A stretch of 64,000 nt of DNA. It comes from Collinsella sp. GTDB taxonomy: Bacteria > Actinomycetota > Coriobacteriia > Coriobacteriales > Coriobacteriaceae. The notes under the pieces are model-generated. The model did not search any database, had not been told where the DNA came from, and worked only from the letters and a program-made list of their open reading frames with translations. The translations under genes were made by a program, and so were the position numbers. The stretch is taken from contig JAHYYI010000003.1 of assembly GCA_019425045.1 (NCBI GenBank), positions 1 to 64,000 of the forward strand. Direction: 5' to 3'. This document shows positions 48,965-56,411 of the stretch, in pieces. Numbering within the stretch: position 1 is the stretch's first letter; each line of letters opens with the position of its first letter.

Positions 48965-49016
48965 GTGGTCCTCTAGGGGCGTACGCTCGGTGGTGTACGC
49001 ATTGTCCCAAGACCAC
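48965..49016 (+). promoter_or_regulatory. Folded mRNA leader of rplC
   Basis: GTGGTC (48965-48970) pairs with GACCAC (49011-49016), and inside it GCGTAC (48979-48984) pairs with GTACGC (48995-49000). It sits 30 bases before the gene in a leader of about 190 bases, where S10-type operons often bind L4 or L3. No known leader family is recognised. Confidence 0.55.
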
Positions 49017-49045
49017 GCGAGAGTTGGGATCATATCTTGATCAGC

Positions 49046-49657
49046 ATGATTCTCGGCCGCAAGATTGGCATGACCCAGGTTTGGGACGAGGACGATAACG
49101 TCGTTCCCGTCACGGTCATCCAGGCTGGCCCCTGCGCTGTCTCGCAGGTTAAAACTCAGGCAACCGACGGCTATGACGCCGTCCAGATCGGTTTCGGCGA
49201 CATCAAGGCCAAGAACGTGAACAAGCCCATGGCTGGTCACTTCGCCAAGGCTGGCGTCGAGCCTGTCCGCTTCCTTCGTGAGGTCCGCGTCGAGAACGGC
49301 GAGGAGCACAAGGTCGGCGAGGTCGTCACCGTCGCTGATTTCGCTGATGTCGAGAAGGTCGACGTCATCGGTACCTCCAAGGGTAAGGGCTTCCAGGGTC
49401 GCATCAAGCGCTGGGGTCAGCGCCGCGGTCCTATGACGCATGGTTCTCACTTCCAGCGTCACCCCGGTTCTATCGGTCAGTGCGCCTATCCTGCGCGCGT
49501 CCTCAAGGGCGTCAAGATGGCCGGTCACATGGGTAACGAGCGCGTTACCGTCAAGAACCTTTCCGTTGTCCGCATCGATGCCGAGCAGAACCTCATCTTG
49601 GTCAAGGGCGCTGTCCCGGGTGCCAAGAATGGTCTCGTCGCCATCCGTATGGCCTAA
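49046..49657 (+). CDS. rplC: 50S ribosomal protein L3
   Basis: 203 residues from the ATG at 49046 (MILGRKIGMTQVW); a TTG at 49037 is the alternative. RWGQRRGPMTHGSHFQRHPG is the conserved loop that reaches the peptidyl-transferase centre. It opens the S10-type operon here, since rpsJ is elsewhere. Confidence 0.97.
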   Translation: MILGRKIGMTQVWDEDDNVVPVTVIQAGPCAVSQVKTQATDGYDAVQIGFGDIKAKNVNKPMAGHFAKAGVEPVRFLREVRVENGEEHKVGEVVTVADFADVEKVDVIGTSKGKGFQGRIKRWGQRRGPMTHGSHFQRHPGSIGQCAYPARVLKGVKMAGHMGNERVTVKNLSVVRIDAEQNLILVKGAVPGAKNGLVAIRMA

Positions 49658-49703
49658 GGGCCCAGCCCATTTAGCCCAGCGTCATACCAAGGAGAACACT
49701 TAA

Positions 49704-50330
49704 ATGGCAAAGTTTGAAGTAAAGAACAGCGAGGGCAAGAAGGTCGCCGAGGCCGAGCTCGCCGCTGAGGTGTACGGCATCGAGCCGAACATCCACGTTA
49801 TGCACCACATCGTCAAGTGCCAGATGGCCTCTTGGCGTCAGGGCACCCAGTCTGCTAAGGGTCGCTCTGAGGTTTCCGGTGGCGGCAAGAAGCCTTGGCG
49901 TCAGAAGGGCACCGGCCGTGCCCGCCAGGGTTCCATCCGTGCTGCCCAGTGGCGTCACGGTGGCGTCGTCTTCGCCCCCAAGCCCCGTTCCTACGCTAAG
50001 CGTATGAACAACAAGGAGGTCAAGCTGGCTATGCGCTCCGCGCTGTCCGCCAAGCTGGCCGATGGCGAGCTCGTGCTCGTCGACGACTACGGCTTCGAGA
50101 AGCCTTCCACCAAGGCTGCCGTCGCCATGCTCAAGGCTCTCGGCCTTGAGGGCAAGCGTCTGACCATCATCGTTCGCGATGAGGACGTCAACGCCTACCT
50201 GTCGTTCCGCAACATTCCCAAGACGTTCATCATCACCGCTGACGAGGCCAACACCTACGATCTCGTCAACAACAACGCTGTGCTGATGCCCGCCGACATC
50301 GCCGCTCACTTCGGGGAGGTGCTTGCATAA
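49704..50330 (+). CDS. rplD: 50S ribosomal protein L4
   Basis: 208 residues; the ATG follows CCAAGGAGAACACTTAA. WRQGTQSAKGRSEVSGGGKK and KGTGRARQGSIRAAQW form the extended loop of the exit tunnel. In many bacteria L4 represses its own operon. It abuts rplW directly. Confidence 0.97.
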   Translation: MAKFEVKNSEGKKVAEAELAAEVYGIEPNIHVMHHIVKCQMASWRQGTQSAKGRSEVSGGGKKPWRQKGTGRARQGSIRAAQWRHGGVVFAPKPRSYAKRMNNKEVKLAMRSALSAKLADGELVLVDDYGFEKPSTKAAVAMLKALGLEGKRLTIIVRDEDVNAYLSFRNIPKTFIITADEANTYDLVNNNAVLMPADIAAHFGEVLA

Positions 50331-50618
50331 ATGACCGCCCACGAGATCATCATCCGTCCGATCGTGTCCGAGCGTTCCTTCTCCGGCATGGAGCAGAACA
50401 AGTACACGTTCGAGGTCGCCAAGGATGCTAACAAGTATCAGATCAAGGACGCTGTCGAGGAGATCTTCGGCGTCAAGGTCGTTCGCGTGAACACCTTGAC
50501 GGTCAAGCCCAAGACCAAGCGCGTGCGCTATGTCGCCGGCAAGACCCGTTCTTGGAAGAAGGCCATCGTCACGCTGGCCGAGGGCGACACCATCGAGGTC
50601 TTTGGCAACCAGGCCTAA
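50331..50618 (+). CDS. rplW: 50S ribosomal protein L23
   Basis: 95 residues, starting on the base after the rplD stop, with GGGGAGGTGC before it. IRPIVSERSFSGMEQNKYTF and GVKVVRVNTLTVKPKTKRVR fit L23, which sits at the tunnel exit and binds SRP and trigger factor. Confidence 0.97.
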   Translation: MTAHEIIIRPIVSERSFSGMEQNKYTFEVAKDANKYQIKDAVEEIFGVKVVRVNTLTVKPKTKRVRYVAGKTRSWKKAIVTLAEGDTIEVFGNQA

Positions 50619-50636
50619 GACTCGCTGCTGTTGAGT

Positions 50637-50672
50637 GAGCTCATGCCTCCCAAATAGGGGAGGCGAGAGCTC
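50637..50672 (+). promoter_or_regulatory. Hairpin between rplW and rplB
   Basis: GAGCTC and GCCTCCC pair with GGGAGGC and GAGCTC (50637-50642, 50645-50651, 50658-50664, 50667-50672). No T run follows, so it may shape the message rather than end it. Confidence 0.5.
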
Positions 50673-50692
50673 AAGGTTTCGGGCGTATAAAA

Positions 50693-50718
50693 TGGACACG
50701 CCCGGAACCGTGTATACG
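50693..50718 (+). promoter_or_regulatory. Possible internal promoter before rplB
   Basis: TGGACACGCCCGGAACCG followed by TGTATACG, nearly the same as the pattern before rplC. It would let rplB onward be transcribed separately. Confidence 0.5.
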
Positions 50719-50797
50719 TCCGGTGTCATCGCACCCGAGGCAGAACCTCGAATCCCTGTCTGCGATGGCTAACGGATTCCTATTGAAAGGGATTGTA

Positions 50798-51628
50798 ATG
50801 GCTGTAAAGCACCTTAAGCCGACCTCCGCTGGTAGGCGTTGGCAGACGATCTCCGATTTCTCTGAGATCACCTGCACCAAGCCCGAGAAGTCTCTTCTCG
50901 AGCCCCTGCCCAAGAAGGCCGGTCGTAACAACAACGGCCGCATCACCACCCGCCACCAGGGCGGCGGCGTGAAGCGTCGTTACCGCGTGATCGACTTCAA
51001 GCGCAACAAGGACGGCGTGCCCGCCAAGGTTGCCACGATCGAGTACGATCCGAACCGTTCCGCTCGCATCGCTCTGCTGCACTACGCTGACGGTGAGAAG
51101 CGCTACATCTTGGCCCCCAAGGGCCTCGAGGTCGGTCAGACCATCATGTCCGGTTCTGACGCCGACATCAAGCCGGGCAACGCTCTGCCCCTCGCCGACA
51201 TCCCCGTCGGTACGCTCATCCACGCCGTTGAGTTCCAGCCGGGCAAGGGCGCCGCTATCGCCCGTTCCGCCGGTAACTCCTGCCAGCTGATGGGTAAGGA
51301 GGGCAAGTACGCCATCGTCCGTATGCCTTCCTCCGAGATGCGTCGCATCCTCGTTACCTGCCGCGCCACCGTCGGTGAGGTCGGCAACGCCGATCACGCC
51401 AACATCGTCATCGGCAAGGCCGGCCGTAAGCGTCACATGAACGTGCGCCCGACCGTCCGCGGTACCGTTATGAACCCTGTCGACCACCCGCACGGCGGTG
51501 GCGAGGGCAAGAACCACACCTCTGGTCGTCCCTCTGTTACCCCCTGGGGTAAGCCGACGAAGGGCCTTCGTACGCGCAAGAAGAAGAAGGTCTCGAACCA
51601 GCACATCATTCGTCGCCGTAAGAAGTAA
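50798..51628 (+). CDS. rplB: 50S ribosomal protein L2
   Basis: 276 residues from the ATG at 50798, after TTGAAAGGGATTGTA. The conserved GRITTRHQGGGVKRRYRVID and the C-terminal NPVDHPHGGGEGKN, with the key histidine, are present. L2 is near the peptidyl-transferase centre. Confidence 0.98.
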   Translation: MAVKHLKPTSAGRRWQTISDFSEITCTKPEKSLLEPLPKKAGRNNNGRITTRHQGGGVKRRYRVIDFKRNKDGVPAKVATIEYDPNRSARIALLHYADGEKRYILAPKGLEVGQTIMSGSDADIKPGNALPLADIPVGTLIHAVEFQPGKGAAIARSAGNSCQLMGKEGKYAIVRMPSSEMRRILVTCRATVGEVGNADHANIVIGKAGRKRHMNVRPTVRGTVMNPVDHPHGGGEGKNHTSGRPSVTPWGKPTKGLRTRKKKKVSNQHIIRRRKK

Positions 51629-51660
51629 TTTCGGATACCGAGTTTTAGGAGAAAGCACTT

Positions 51661-51921
51661 ATGAGCAGAAGTCTCAAAAAGGGCCCGTTCGTGGAGACTC
51701 GCCTTCTCTCGCGTATCACCGCGATGAACGAGGCTGGCAAGAAGGACGTCGTGAAGACCTGGTCCCGCGCGTCCACCATCTTCCCCGAGATGGTTGGTCA
51801 CACCATCGCCGTCCACGACGGCCGCAAGCATGTGCCCGTGTATGTTACCGAGTCCATGGTTGGTCACAAGCTCGGCGAGTTCGCGCCGACTCGTACGTTC
51901 CGTGGCCACAAGGCCAAATAG
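51661..51921 (+). CDS. rpsS: 30S ribosomal protein S19
   Basis: 86 residues; the ATG follows TTAGGAGAAAGCACTT. SRSLKKGPFVETRLLSRI and FRGHKAK frame the protein; TIAVHDGRKHVPVYVTESMV is the S19 core. It contacts the A-site tRNA in the 30S head. Confidence 0.97.
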   Translation: MSRSLKKGPFVETRLLSRITAMNEAGKKDVVKTWSRASTIFPEMVGHTIAVHDGRKHVPVYVTESMVGHKLGEFAPTRTFRGHKAK

Positions 51922-51935
51922 GGGGTTAACCGTAA

Positions 51936-52307
51936 ATGGCAACTAAGTCTATTGAAACTGAGGCCACCGAGGTTCGCGCCGTCGCTAAGTACGTGCGTGT
52001 TTCCCCCAGCAAGGCCCGCCTGGTGGTCGATCTGATCCGCCGCAAGCCTGTCGCTCAGGCCTTCGACATCCTCCACTTCTGCGACCGCGCCGTCGCCGTG
52101 GATGTCGAGAAGGTTCTCCGTTCCGCCGTTGCGAACGCCGAGAACAACAACGGTCTGCGTGCCGACAACCTGGTTGTCGCCGCTGCCTATGTTGACGAGG
52201 GTCCGACGCTTAAGCGCATCCGTCCCCGCGCCAAGGGTTCCGCTTCTCGCATTCTGAAGCGTACTTCCCACATCACCGTCGTCGTTGCTCCTCGAAAGGA
52301 GGCGTAA
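51936..52307 (+). CDS. rplV: 50S ribosomal protein L22
   Basis: 123 residues. VRVSPSKARLVVDLIRRKPV and the tunnel loop GPTLKRIRPRAKGSASRILK are diagnostic; the latter is where macrolide resistance changes occur and it looks normal. It starts 14 bases after rpsS. About ten extra residues precede the usual N terminus. Confidence 0.97.
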   Translation: MATKSIETEATEVRAVAKYVRVSPSKARLVVDLIRRKPVAQAFDILHFCDRAVAVDVEKVLRSAVANAENNNGLRADNLVVAAAYVDEGPTLKRIRPRAKGSASRILKRTSHITVVVAPRKEA

Positions 52308-52313
52308 AGCTGT

Positions 52314-53024
52314 ATGGGTCAGAAAGTCTACCCCACCGGCTTCCGTCTTGGCATCACCGAGAACTGGCGCTCCCGCTGGTTCGCAGAGAAGGATTACGCT
52401 AAGACCCTCGGTAACGATCTCGAGATCCGCAAGTACCTCGAGAAGCGTCTTTCCCGCGCAGCAGTCTCCCGCGTCGAGATCGAGCGCGCTGGCGACAAGG
52501 TGAAGGTCATCATCCTCACCGCTCGCCCCGGCGTTGTCATCGGTAAGAAGGGTGCCGAGATCGATACCCTCCGCACCGAGCTCGAGAAGGTCGCTGGCGT
52601 CTCCAAGGGCCAGCTCTCCGTCGACGTTGTCGAGATCAAGCGCCCCGAGCTCGACGCCAACCTCGTTGCTCAGTCTATCGCCGAGCAGCTCGAGGGCCGC
52701 GTTGCCTTCCGTCGCGCTATGCGCAAGGCTGTCCAGTCTGCCCGCAAGGCCGGCGCTAAGGGCATCCGTATCCAGTGCTCCGGTCGTCTCGGCGGTGCCG
52801 AGATGGGCCGTCGTGAGTGGTATCGCGAGGGTCGCGTGCCTCTGCACACCCTCCGTGCCAAGATCGACTACGGCACGGCTGTCGCCAGCACCACCATGGG
52901 CGCTTGCGGCGTGAAGGTCTGGATCTACCTGGGCGAGAAGCTCCCGGGCCAGCCTGTTCCCAACCCTGCACTCGAGGGCTCTTCCCGTCCTCGTCGTCGT
53001 AACTCCGAGAGGAGGGGTCAGTAG
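52314..53024 (+). CDS. rpsC: 30S ribosomal protein S3
   Basis: 236 residues. MGQKVYPTGFRLGITENWRS at the start, the KH motif GVVIGKKGAEIDTLR, and IRIQCSGRLGGAEMGRREWY are clear. It helps form the mRNA entry site. Its TAG stop shares one base with the next start. Confidence 0.97.
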   Translation: MGQKVYPTGFRLGITENWRSRWFAEKDYAKTLGNDLEIRKYLEKRLSRAAVSRVEIERAGDKVKVIILTARPGVVIGKKGAEIDTLRTELEKVAGVSKGQLSVDVVEIKRPELDANLVAQSIAEQLEGRVAFRRAMRKAVQSARKAGAKGIRIQCSGRLGGAEMGRREWYREGRVPLHTLRAKIDYGTAVASTTMGACGVKVWIYLGEKLPGQPVPNPALEGSSRPRRRNSERRGQ

Positions 53025-53527
53025 TGCTTGCCCCTAAGCGTATTCTTCACCGCAAGGTGCAGCGTGGCTCCATGAAGGGCCAGGCCAAGGGTAATACCGA
53101 GCTGCATTTCGGCGAGTTTGGTATCCAGGCTCTCGAGGCCCATTGGATTACCAACCGTCAGATCGAGGCCGCTCGTATTGCCATGACCCGCTACATGAAG
53201 CGTGGCGGTCGTGTCTACATCACGATCTTCCCCGATAAGCCCATCACCAAGAAGCCTGCCGAGACTCGCATGGGTTCTGGTAAGGGTAACCCCGAGGAGT
53301 GGGTGGCCGTCGTCAAGCCCGGCCGCATCATGTTCGAGGTCAAGGGCGTGCCCGAGGAGGTCGCTCGCGAGGCTCTGCGTCTTGCACAGCACAAGCTTCC
53401 CATCAAGACCAAGATTGTTGCTGCTAAGAACGCTGAGCAGCGCATCGAGAAGGAGATGGCTGAGGAGGCCGCTCTCGAGGCCAAGTGGGCTGCTGAGGAC
53501 GCCGCCGCCGCCAAGGAGGAGAACTAA
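53024..53527 (+). CDS. rplP: 50S ribosomal protein L16 with extended tail
   Basis: 167 residues from the GTG at 53024, whose G is the last base of the rpsC stop; GAGGAGGGG precedes it. GSMKGQAKGNTELHFGEFGI and RMGSGKGNPEEWVAVVKPGR are diagnostic. An acidic/alanine-rich tail of about 30 residues follows the usual end of 136-140. Confidence 0.97.
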   Translation: MLAPKRILHRKVQRGSMKGQAKGNTELHFGEFGIQALEAHWITNRQIEAARIAMTRYMKRGGRVYITIFPDKPITKKPAETRMGSGKGNPEEWVAVVKPGRIMFEVKGVPEEVAREALRLAQHKLPIKTKIVAAKNAEQRIEKEMAEEAALEAKWAAEDAAAAKEEN

Positions 53528-53742
53528 TGAAGCCCGCAGAGATTCGTGAGCTCTCGGACGCTCAGCTCGTTGAGAAGCTGAAGGAAATGCGCGCCGAGCT
53601 CTTTAACCTTCGTTTCCAGATGGCCACCAGCCAGCTGGACAACACCGCTCGCGTCAACACCGTGAAGAAGGACATCGCTCGCGTCCTCACGGAGCAGCGC
53701 GCCCGCGAGATCGCAGCGGAGAAGTCCGCTGTCGCCGAGTAG
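53527..53742 (+). CDS. rpmC: 50S ribosomal protein L29
   Basis: 71 residues; TAATG overlap with rplP. MKPAEIRELSDAQLVEKLKE and ELFNLRFQMATSQLDN are typical of L29. Confidence 0.96.
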   Translation: MKPAEIRELSDAQLVEKLKEMRAELFNLRFQMATSQLDNTARVNTVKKDIARVLTEQRAREIAAEKSAVAE

Positions 53743-53758
53743 GACCTAAGGAGAGAAC

Positions 53759-54019
53759 ATGACTGATTCGCGTAACTCGCGTAAGGTCCGTACGGGTGTC
53801 GTTACCTCCGTCTCCGGTGCCAAGACCATTGTTGTCACCATCACCGAGCGCAAGCGTCACCCCAAGTACGGCAAGATGATGACCAGCTCCAAGAAGCTGC
53901 ACGCTCACGACGAGGAGTGCACGGCTGGCGTGGGCGATACCGTCCGCGTTATGGAGACCCGTCCTATGTCCAAGATGAAGCGTTGGCGCCTCATCGAGGT
54001 CGTCGAGCGCGCTAAATAA
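53759..54019 (+). CDS. rpsQ: 30S ribosomal protein S17
   Basis: 86 residues; the ATG follows TAAGGAGAGAAC. GVVTSVSGAKTIVVTITERK and YGKMMTSSKKLHAHDE fit S17, a primary 16S rRNA binder. Confidence 0.96.
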   Translation: MTDSRNSRKVRTGVVTSVSGAKTIVVTITERKRHPKYGKMMTSSKKLHAHDEECTAGVGDTVRVMETRPMSKMKRWRLIEVVERAK

Positions 54020-54046
54020 GCAGTCGCTCTTACGACTTGTACGTTT

Positions 54047-54112
54047 CCGAAGATGTGCGTATGCCTGGCTTGCATACCACGGGCCGTATAAAGGCTGCGC
54101 ACCTCTCTTCGG
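54047..54112 (+). promoter_or_regulatory. Folded spacer between rpsQ and rplN
   Basis: CCGAAGA and GTGCG (54047-54059) face CGCAC (54098-54102) and TCTTCGG (54106-54112). The 118-base spacer is unusual inside this compact operon and may bind a ribosomal protein. I recognise no known family. Confidence 0.5.
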
Positions 54113-54137
54113 TTCTTAGTTCGGAGGAACATCTACC

Positions 54138-54506
54138 ATGATTCAGATGCAAACCATGCTGAACGTCGCCGACAACTCCGGCGCTCGCAAGATTCGCTGC
54201 ATCAAGGTGCTTGGCGGTTCCAAGCGTCGTTATGCAGGCATCGGCGATGTGTTCATCGGTGCTGTCCAGGAGGCTACCCCTGGCGCCAACGTCAAGAAGA
54301 AGGACGTTGTCCGTTGCGTCGTCGTTCGCACCGTTAAGGAGATCCGCCGCAAGGATGGCTCCTACATTCGCTTTGATGAGAACGCCTGCGTTGTCATCAA
54401 CAACGATGGTTCGCCCGTCGGCACCCGTATCTTCGGGCCCGTCGCTCGCGAGCTTCGTGACAAGAAGTACATGAAGATCGTCTCGCTCGCTCCCGAGACC
54501 CTGTAG
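54138..54506 (+). CDS. rplN: 50S ribosomal protein L14
   Basis: 122 residues; the ATG follows TTCGGAGGAACATCTACC. MIQMQTMLNVADNSGARKIR and RFDENACVVINNDGSPVGTR are exact. L14 makes an inter-subunit bridge. Confidence 0.98.
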   Translation: MIQMQTMLNVADNSGARKIRCIKVLGGSKRRYAGIGDVFIGAVQEATPGANVKKKDVVRCVVVRTVKEIRRKDGSYIRFDENACVVINNDGSPVGTRIFGPVARELRDKKYMKIVSLAPETL

Positions 54507-54519
54507 TTAGGGGAGATAT

Positions 54520-54825
54520 ATGTATATCAAGAAGGGCGATAAGGTCCAGGTTCTCTCTGGTAAGGATCGCGGCAAGCAGGGCGTTGTCCTGCGTGCTCTC
54601 CCCGCCGAGAACAAGGTCGTTGTCGAGGGCGTTTCGGTCGTCAAGAAGGCCGTCAAGCCCAACGCTGCCAACCAGCAGGGCGGCATCGTTTCGCAGGAGG
54701 CTCCCATCGACGCCTCCAACGTCAATCTCGTTTGCCCCGAGTGCGGTAAGGTTACCCGCGTTGGTCACGAGAAGGACGGCAAGAACAAGCTGCGCGTCTG
54801 CAAGAAGTGCGGCCACAAGTTCTAA
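54520..54825 (+). CDS. rplX: 50S ribosomal protein L24
   Basis: 101 residues; the ATG follows TTAGGGGAGATAT. The KOW motif KKGDKVQVLSGKDRGKQGVV is at the start, and a four-cysteine pattern VCPECGKVTR...CKKCGHKF at the end forms a zinc-ribbon-like tail. rplE normally follows; here the operon stops at a strong terminator. Confidence 0.97.
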   Translation: MYIKKGDKVQVLSGKDRGKQGVVLRALPAENKVVVEGVSVVKKAVKPNAANQQGGIVSQEAPIDASNVNLVCPECGKVTRVGHEKDGKNKLRVCKKCGHKF

Positions 54826-54854
54826 GCTGCCCGCAACATCAAGTTGCTAGCAAA

Positions 54855-54885
54855 GGCCCGGATGCCACGGCACCCGGGCCTTTTT
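54855..54885 (+). terminator. Terminator after rplX
   Basis: GGCCCGGATGCC pairs with GGCACCCGGGCC with a short loop, followed by five T residues. Confidence 0.92.
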
Positions 54886-54893
54886 CTATCCCT

Positions 54894-55047
54894 ACTCATT
54901 GGGGACAGACTTAAATGAGTGGCCGTCGCTTGGCATTCATTGGGGACAGACTTAAATGAGTGCCGTTGAAACGCCGGTAGCTGGGGACGTTACCTATGTG
55001 CCGGCAGCTAGGGAAGTCCCTATCTGCCGGCAGTTTTGGACAGTCCT
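54894..55047. repeat. Cluster of GGGACAG-tag hairpins after rplX
   Basis: Two near-identical units, CATTGGGGACAGACTTAAATGAGT at 54897-54920 and 54938-54961 (here 24 bases each; the key part is GGGGACAGACTTAAATGAGT), have arms ACTCATT/AATGAGT and ATTCATT/AATGAGT. Then GCCGG...CCGGC units follow, including GCCGGCAG with CTGCCGGC around TAGGGAAGTCCCTA (about 54999-55030). The rest of the gap to 55145 is unassigned and contains a run of nine C. Confidence 0.65.
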
Positions 55048-55149
55048 TTGATGGCTGCGCCCCCCCCAGAGGGGTGGAGTAATACAGCCTACTCTGTCTT
55101 TTATGGCTATGGTGTTCCGCCCCTTTATCTTTCACAAGGATCGTTGCAT

Positions 55150-55198
55150 GCGCATTTACGCGCATAGGTTTGCGTGATAATGCGCATAACCGCGCAAA
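55150..55198. promoter_or_regulatory. Helically phased operator array before the Gfo/Idh gene
   Basis: GCGCAT at 55150 and 55160, TGCGT at 55171, GCGCAT at 55182 and GCGCAA at 55192: short repeats spaced 10-11 bases, one helical turn. Further ACGCAAAC and GCGCGCAA copies lie at about 55233 and 55263. A DeoR-family regulator is encoded in the operon and is the natural binder. Confidence 0.55.
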
Positions 55199-55328
55199 CA
55201 TCTGCCAACTATGGCTAAATAATGACCGATAAGCAAATAAGCACGCAAACACGAGCAGATACGCGCGCAATTGTGCGAATATAGGGTTGTTAGAAATGAA
55301 GGACTTCCGATAACTCAGGAGGCACATA

Positions 55329-56408
55329 ATGGCAGATTACAAGCAGGCTCCACTCGACTCCGCGGCAGCCGCAAAAGCAGCGTTCGCTTCGGTCCAGGAC
55401 AAGCCATTCCCCGATGATATCTTTACGGCTCCCGAGCTTCGTTGGGCTGTAATTGGGTGCGGCGTTATCGCCAACCAGATGGCCCAGTCTCTCGCTCTTG
55501 CCGGCCGCAAGCTTGCGGGCGTCGCCAACCGTACGCTGTCCAAGGCTCAGGCTTTTGCTGAGCAGTATGGCATCGAGAAGGTCTATGAATCGGTCGAGGA
55601 CCTCTATGCCGATCCGAACATCGATGCGATCTATATCACCACCCCGCATAACACGCATATCACCTATCTGCGCGCCGCTCTGGCGGCTGGCAAGCACGTG
55701 CTCTGCGAGAAGGCCATTACCCTTAACTCCGCCGAGCTCGACGAGGCACGTGCCATTGCCGACGAGCAAAACGTGGTCCTCATGGACGCCACCACGGTGC
55801 TTCATATGCCCTTGTATCAAGAGCTGCGCCGTCGCATGGATGCCGGCGAGTTTGGTCGCATGAACCTCGCTCAGCTCAACTTTGGCAGCTACAAGGAGTA
55901 CGGCGATCTGACCAATCGCTTCTACAACCGCAACCTTGCTGGCGGCGCCATGCTCGATATTGGCGTGTATGCCCTGTCCGTCATGCGTCTCTTTATGGCA
56001 AGCCAGCCCGCTGAGGTCGTTTCGCTGGGCAACACCTGTGAGACCGGTGTTGACGTTGCGGGCGGCATCGTCTGCCGTAATGCCGAACAGCAGCTGGGCG
56101 TGGTGAGCCTCACGCTCCACTCCAAGCAGCCCAAGCGTTCGGTCATTAGCTTCGACAAGTGCTATATCGAGGTCAACGATTATCCGCGTGCCGATCACGC
56201 GACCATCGTGTGGACTGCAGACGGTCACCGTGAGGAGGTCCACGCTGGCACCGAGGCATACGCTCTGTGCTACGAGATGGCCGACCTGGAGAGGGCCGTT
56301 GCCGGCGATGATTCGAAGCGTGAGCTTCTGGGCTATGCTTCTGATGTTATGGAGCTTATGACCAAGCTCCGCGCCGACTGGGGAGTTGTGTACCCCGAGG
56401 AGGAATAA
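55329..56408 (+). CDS. Gfo/Idh/MocA-family oxidoreductase
   Basis: 359 residues; the ATG follows TCAGGAGGCACATA. The NAD(P)-binding region is AVIGCGVIANQMAQSLALAG (about residues 39-58), and EKAITLNSAEL contains the family's catalytic-lysine motif EKP-like position. It oxidises or reduces a sugar or cyclitol. About 35 extra residues precede the Rossmann fold. It stands three bases before a DeoR regulator gene. Confidence 0.88.
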   Translation: MADYKQAPLDSAAAAKAAFASVQDKPFPDDIFTAPELRWAVIGCGVIANQMAQSLALAGRKLAGVANRTLSKAQAFAEQYGIEKVYESVEDLYADPNIDAIYITTPHNTHITYLRAALAAGKHVLCEKAITLNSAELDEARAIADEQNVVLMDATTVLHMPLYQELRRRMDAGEFGRMNLAQLNFGSYKEYGDLTNRFYNRNLAGGAMLDIGVYALSVMRLFMASQPAEVVSLGNTCETGVDVAGGIVCRNAEQQLGVVSLTLHSKQPKRSVISFDKCYIEVNDYPRADHATIVWTADGHREEVHAGTEAYALCYEMADLERAVAGDDSKRELLGYASDVMELMTKLRADWGVVYPEEE

Positions 56409-56411
56409 GCG

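Noticed and set aside
48588..49045. tRNA or other known RNA gene in the rplC leader gap
   Set aside because: No cloverleaf, no TTCGA arm. The folding is explained by the giant hairpin and a two-stem leader.
54894..54961. CRISPR-like pair of direct repeats
   Set aside because: Only two copies with a 17-base gap, and each is itself a hairpin of the tagged family. No cas genes are seen.
54911..55327. Possible small gene on the minus strand after rplX
   Set aside because: It would be made almost wholly of repeat hairpins and the operator array, has no ribosome site, and its product has no pattern.
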